64,000 nucleotides of DNA, taken from contig CM060857.1 in NCBI GenBank assembly GCA_030737835.1, positions 2,380,716-2,444,715 on the forward strand, read 5' to 3'. The position numbers and the translations under genes are program-made. The notes under the pieces were generated by a model that saw nothing but the letters and a program-made list of their open reading frames with translations, searched no databases and was not told where the DNA came from. The stretch is from Acorus gramineus. Its lineage: Eukaryota > Streptophyta > Magnoliopsida > Acorales > Acoraceae. Shown here one piece after another: positions 61,026-64,000 of the stretch (the stretch's first letter is position 1; each line of letters opens with the position of its first letter).

Positions 61026-61335
61026 TCAGTCCACCACTACTGGCTTAAATTCTGACCCACCCTTCATTTTGATCTCCCCTACACACAGACCAGATGACTT
61101 CCTCTTCACAGCAAATTTTCCAATCTTTCTACACAACAGCACTCTCCGAACATAAGCACTCGATGCGCATTCCTCGACCACATTGCCCTTTCGCTTTGTG
61201 CAGCCCTGACGCTTCTTGATCTTCATCTTGAACTTCGAAACCACTCTCTTCGCCCTTCGTCAAGCGCCCCCACCACTTGCGGTGCTCAATCGTCACGCCC
61301 GGTTTCGCCCGCCTCCTCACACACCTCGCGCACGC
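61026..61335 (-). CDS. Short minus-strand open frame of unknown function
   Basis: A minus-strand frame at 61244-61026 encodes 72 residues, strongly basic at the start (MVSKFKMKIKKRQGCTKRKG) and cysteine-containing, with an overlapping frame at 61320-61129. The DNA is less AT-rich than its surroundings, which hints at former coding sequence. No family is recognised. It may be a captured or decayed gene fragment, and an upstream exon cannot be excluded. Confidence 0.25.
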
Positions 61336-61734
61336 GCGCGTCGACTTTCCTCACGTATGCTTGTCAATTAGCCAAAAAATAAATAAATATGTATTCGCTT
61401 TGAATCTGAATATGAAAAATAAGAAATATCTGATATTGAGTGCGAATATGAATATCAGTACTTCTGATCTGAAAAATATCTGAATCCAACATATATGATA
61501 AAATTATATATGTTTGTGTTATATATTATTCATATTTGTTGTTTTGTATAATCAATCATCAACATTATATTTTATGTTACTATTAAATTTTTTATATGTG
61601 ATATATAAAAGAGAGAATAAGTCTTAAAATATCAAATTTTAAATTATAGTTTCATATTTATACTGTTATACGAAATGACGTATATATTTGTTACGAATTT
61701 TGGATATTGGGATGCAATCAGTCAAAGAAATAAA

Positions 61735-61985
61735 CAAATAAATCAAAGGAAAGACTCAAAGAATTACGTGGTTCGGCAAATCTTGCCTATGTCCACGGAG
61801 CACACCAGAGATCAATCCACTATCAACGAGAAATTTTTACAATTGTCTCGCAGTAAATAAAAACTTTAAAGCCTATTGAAAAATATGAGATGTCTTTTTA
61901 TACTGACATCTCATTAGGGACAAAAAAAGTCAATATAAAAGATGAAAAATATTTCTCGGGACACTGCCCCAGACCCCGCGAGCTG
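61735..61985. mobile_element. Possible LTR-retroelement fragment
   Basis: The sequence AATTACGTGGTTCGGCAAAT and CCTATGTCCACGGAGCACAC belongs to a word pattern seen often in plant LTR-type repeats. No paired LTR, primer-binding site or coding region was found in the window, so the assignment is tentative. The flanks (61336-61734 and 61986-62723) show no gene. Confidence 0.35.
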
Positions 61986-62723
61986 ATCGGACAGCTCGAC
62001 ATCTGTCCAACCCAACATAGCTCGATCCATCTGTGCACATCATCGGACTTCGCAATATATAATATAGAGATACAATGTGTATAGCATTTGATGTACAGAA
62101 AAGAGATGTCACATTTTTGTATAACTAAAAAGGCCTATAGGACCTGAGGTTCAAGACAGAGTGGTTGCCTGTAGTTCAGTACATTATACAATTGGAGTAC
62201 TGGGCTCCACACAAAATTTTTTACCATCTCTTAAAAAAAAAATGATCTTCTTTTTTAAGTTTTCATCTTTGTATTTTAACTTTTTATTTTTATTCTAATA
62301 AAAAAAAAAGATTATTTTTACATCTTTTAAAAAATTGGATGATTATAATTTTTAAATTTAAATATCTTAAAGAGAAAAAAAATTGAGTAGTAAAAATGTT
62401 TGTAGAAGGACTTTGAAAATATTTATAGGAAATAATTAAAATTTTTAAAAAGATTTGAATAAAACATAAAAGTGATGGTTGGAGACACAAGTAAAATCTT
62501 AAATTTGCTCGAATTAAACACCTATCAAATTAAATTTTTATTTAAATATTAAATAAAATTTTGATATAGATTTGAGTAAATGCTGGATATGCCGAAACAA
62601 AACAAAACCTCCGCAAAATTTCGATTCAGGAGACCTCAACATCAAAAACCACAGCCCAATCAGTCGAAGAGAATCGATCAGACTCAAAAAGAGGGGAACA
62701 CAAGCAAAACCCACCACCCTTAG

Positions 62724-63922
62724 ATGGCGAAGACCGCACTGGGTTGCGAACCGTCGGTGGGTTCGCTCGTCCCCACAAAGAAGAGGGAGTACCGTGTCAC
62801 GAACCGGATCCAGGAGGGCAAGAGACCCATCTACGCCATCGTCTTCAACTTCGTCGACGCCCGATACTACTCCGTCTTCGCCACCGTCGGCGGCAACCGC
62901 GTAAGCCCCCTCTCTGAAACGCCCCAATGTGTTCTTTTTGGGTCTCCTCTGACAGTTCTTTGTTTGGGTTCATCAGATAACGATATACCAGTGCCTCGAC
63001 GGGGGAGTCGCCGCAGTATTACAGGCTTACGTTGACGAAGATGTGAGTGTTTTGAATTTTTTGTGAATTGGGTTTTGTTCTTTTAGGGGTTTTGGTTGTA
63101 AAGATGTGATTTTTAATCTGTGAAAATTGGTTTTTGTTGTTTTGTGTTTTTTTGGGGAAATTTGAATGTAGTTTGGATATCTGTGAAATGGGTTCTTGGT
63201 TTTTTTTGGAGTTTGAAAGCAAAAAATGTGTTTTCTATGTTAGTACAGAAGGAGGAGTCGTTCTACACTTTGAGTTGGGCATGCAATCTTGATGGGACGC
63301 CATTCTTGGTCGCTGGGGGGATCAATGGGATCATTCGGGTCATTGATTGTGGGAGCGAGAAGATTCACAGGGTCTGAATTTGTCATATTTACTATTTTTT
63401 TTTTTTTTTTGGATTGTGTGTTATTATTGTGAGTTGTGAGTTGAAGTTGGCTGTTTAATGGGTGGACAGAGTTTTGTTGGGCATGGGGATTCGATTAACG
63501 AAATCAGGACTCAGACATTGAAGCCTTCCCTTGTCATTTCAGCTAGTAAGGTAATATGAGTGCTAATTGAGTGTTCAGTGTTAATTGGTTGATATTTTGA
63601 TGATGAAACTGATTAGTTATTTTGAACAGGATGAGTCAATTCGGTTGTGGAACGTGCATACAGGAATATGCGTTTTGATATTTGCTGGAGCTGGTGGTCA
63701 TCGCAATGAAGTTCTCAGTGTGGTATCAATTGAGTTGCAAATTTTTTTTAGAAGAGCTGTTCTTCCTTTCTGAAGTTAATTTTTTTTTAAATGTTGATTT
63801 TTCTGGTGAGCCATGTAGAATTAAAAAAAAAAAAACTTTGTTGTAGGACTTTCATCCGTCTGATATATACCGCATTGCGAGCTGTGGAATGGATAACACT
63901 GTCAAGATTTGGTCGATGAAAG
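62724..63922 (+). CDS. FIE: FIE, WD40 subunit of Polycomb repressive complex 2 (partial, 5' part)
   Basis: Six exons in frame: 62724-62900, 62977-63042, 63249-63371, 63470-63550, 63630-63722 and 63847-63922. The last ends at a GTGAGG donor and the gene continues beyond the window. They give about 205 of the expected ~370 residues. The protein starts MAKTALGCEPSVGSLVPTKK and contains the highly conserved SFVGHGDSINEIRTQTLKPS and WSMK segments, with WD40 blades ending in motifs such as IRLWN and VKIWS. FIE is the plant EED/ESC homologue: it binds H3K27me3 and supports the histone methyltransferase subunits that keep developmental genes silent, including in endosperm. It is the single start-proximal ATG in a GC-richer exon. 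No disruption was seen. Confidence 0.95.
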
Positions 63923-64000
63923 GTGAGGTTTTCACTTTTTATTGGGGTTGCAGTATGAATTGCAGTTTGTTTGGATATATTTCCATTTGGTTTGGTAATC

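Overview
This is a plant nuclear window, almost certainly from a flowering plant. The evidence is GT-AG multi-exon genes of plant-specific families, long AT-rich introns, and intergenic DNA packed with plant transposon families (hAT, Mutator-like, Helitron, PIF/Harbinger, LINE). The order or species cannot be placed. Several coding exons (TOR1 exon 1, the RING genes) are very GC-rich against an AT-rich background.

Three conserved host genes are intact, all on the + strand. They are a TORTIFOLIA1/SPIRAL2-type microtubule-associated protein (15787-21403, six coding exons, 914 aa), a mitochondrial cardiolipin synthase (56190-59599, eight exons, 308 aa), and the first six exons of the PRC2 WD40 protein FIE (from 62724, running off the right edge).

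A scattered family of four RING-H2 genes lies in the same orientation at 24731, 41951, 45407 and 51825. Copy 1 is intronless. Copies 2 and 3 share one intron and come from a segmental duplication. Copy 4 has a different intron of about 2 kb. Copy 3 is broken by a 1.5-kb hAT element with a perfect 8-bp target duplication, and the gene is otherwise open.

The most striking mobile DNA is a complete 9.16-kb Mutator-like element (31653-40816) with 46-47 bp terminal inverted repeats and a perfect 9-bp target duplication. It carries two convergent genes: an apparently intact plant-mobile-domain (PMD) gene on +, and a FAR1-like MULE transposase fused to an OTU-type protease on -. The transposase has two one-base frameshifts. 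Between the two 3' ends lies a ~1.2-kb array of ~90-bp repeats, each with two short hairpins. Just left of it is a 3.66-kb non-autonomous Helitron (26784-30439) whose 5' 545 bp is tandemly duplicated.

The left 10 kb holds a ~0.93-kb inverted duplication of a decayed gene segment, splice-consistent exons of an unidentified minus-strand gene, a LINE remnant and hAT-type MITEs. The remaining intergenic DNA is mostly MITEs, foldbacks and microsatellites. No rRNA, tRNA or CRISPR locus was recognised.
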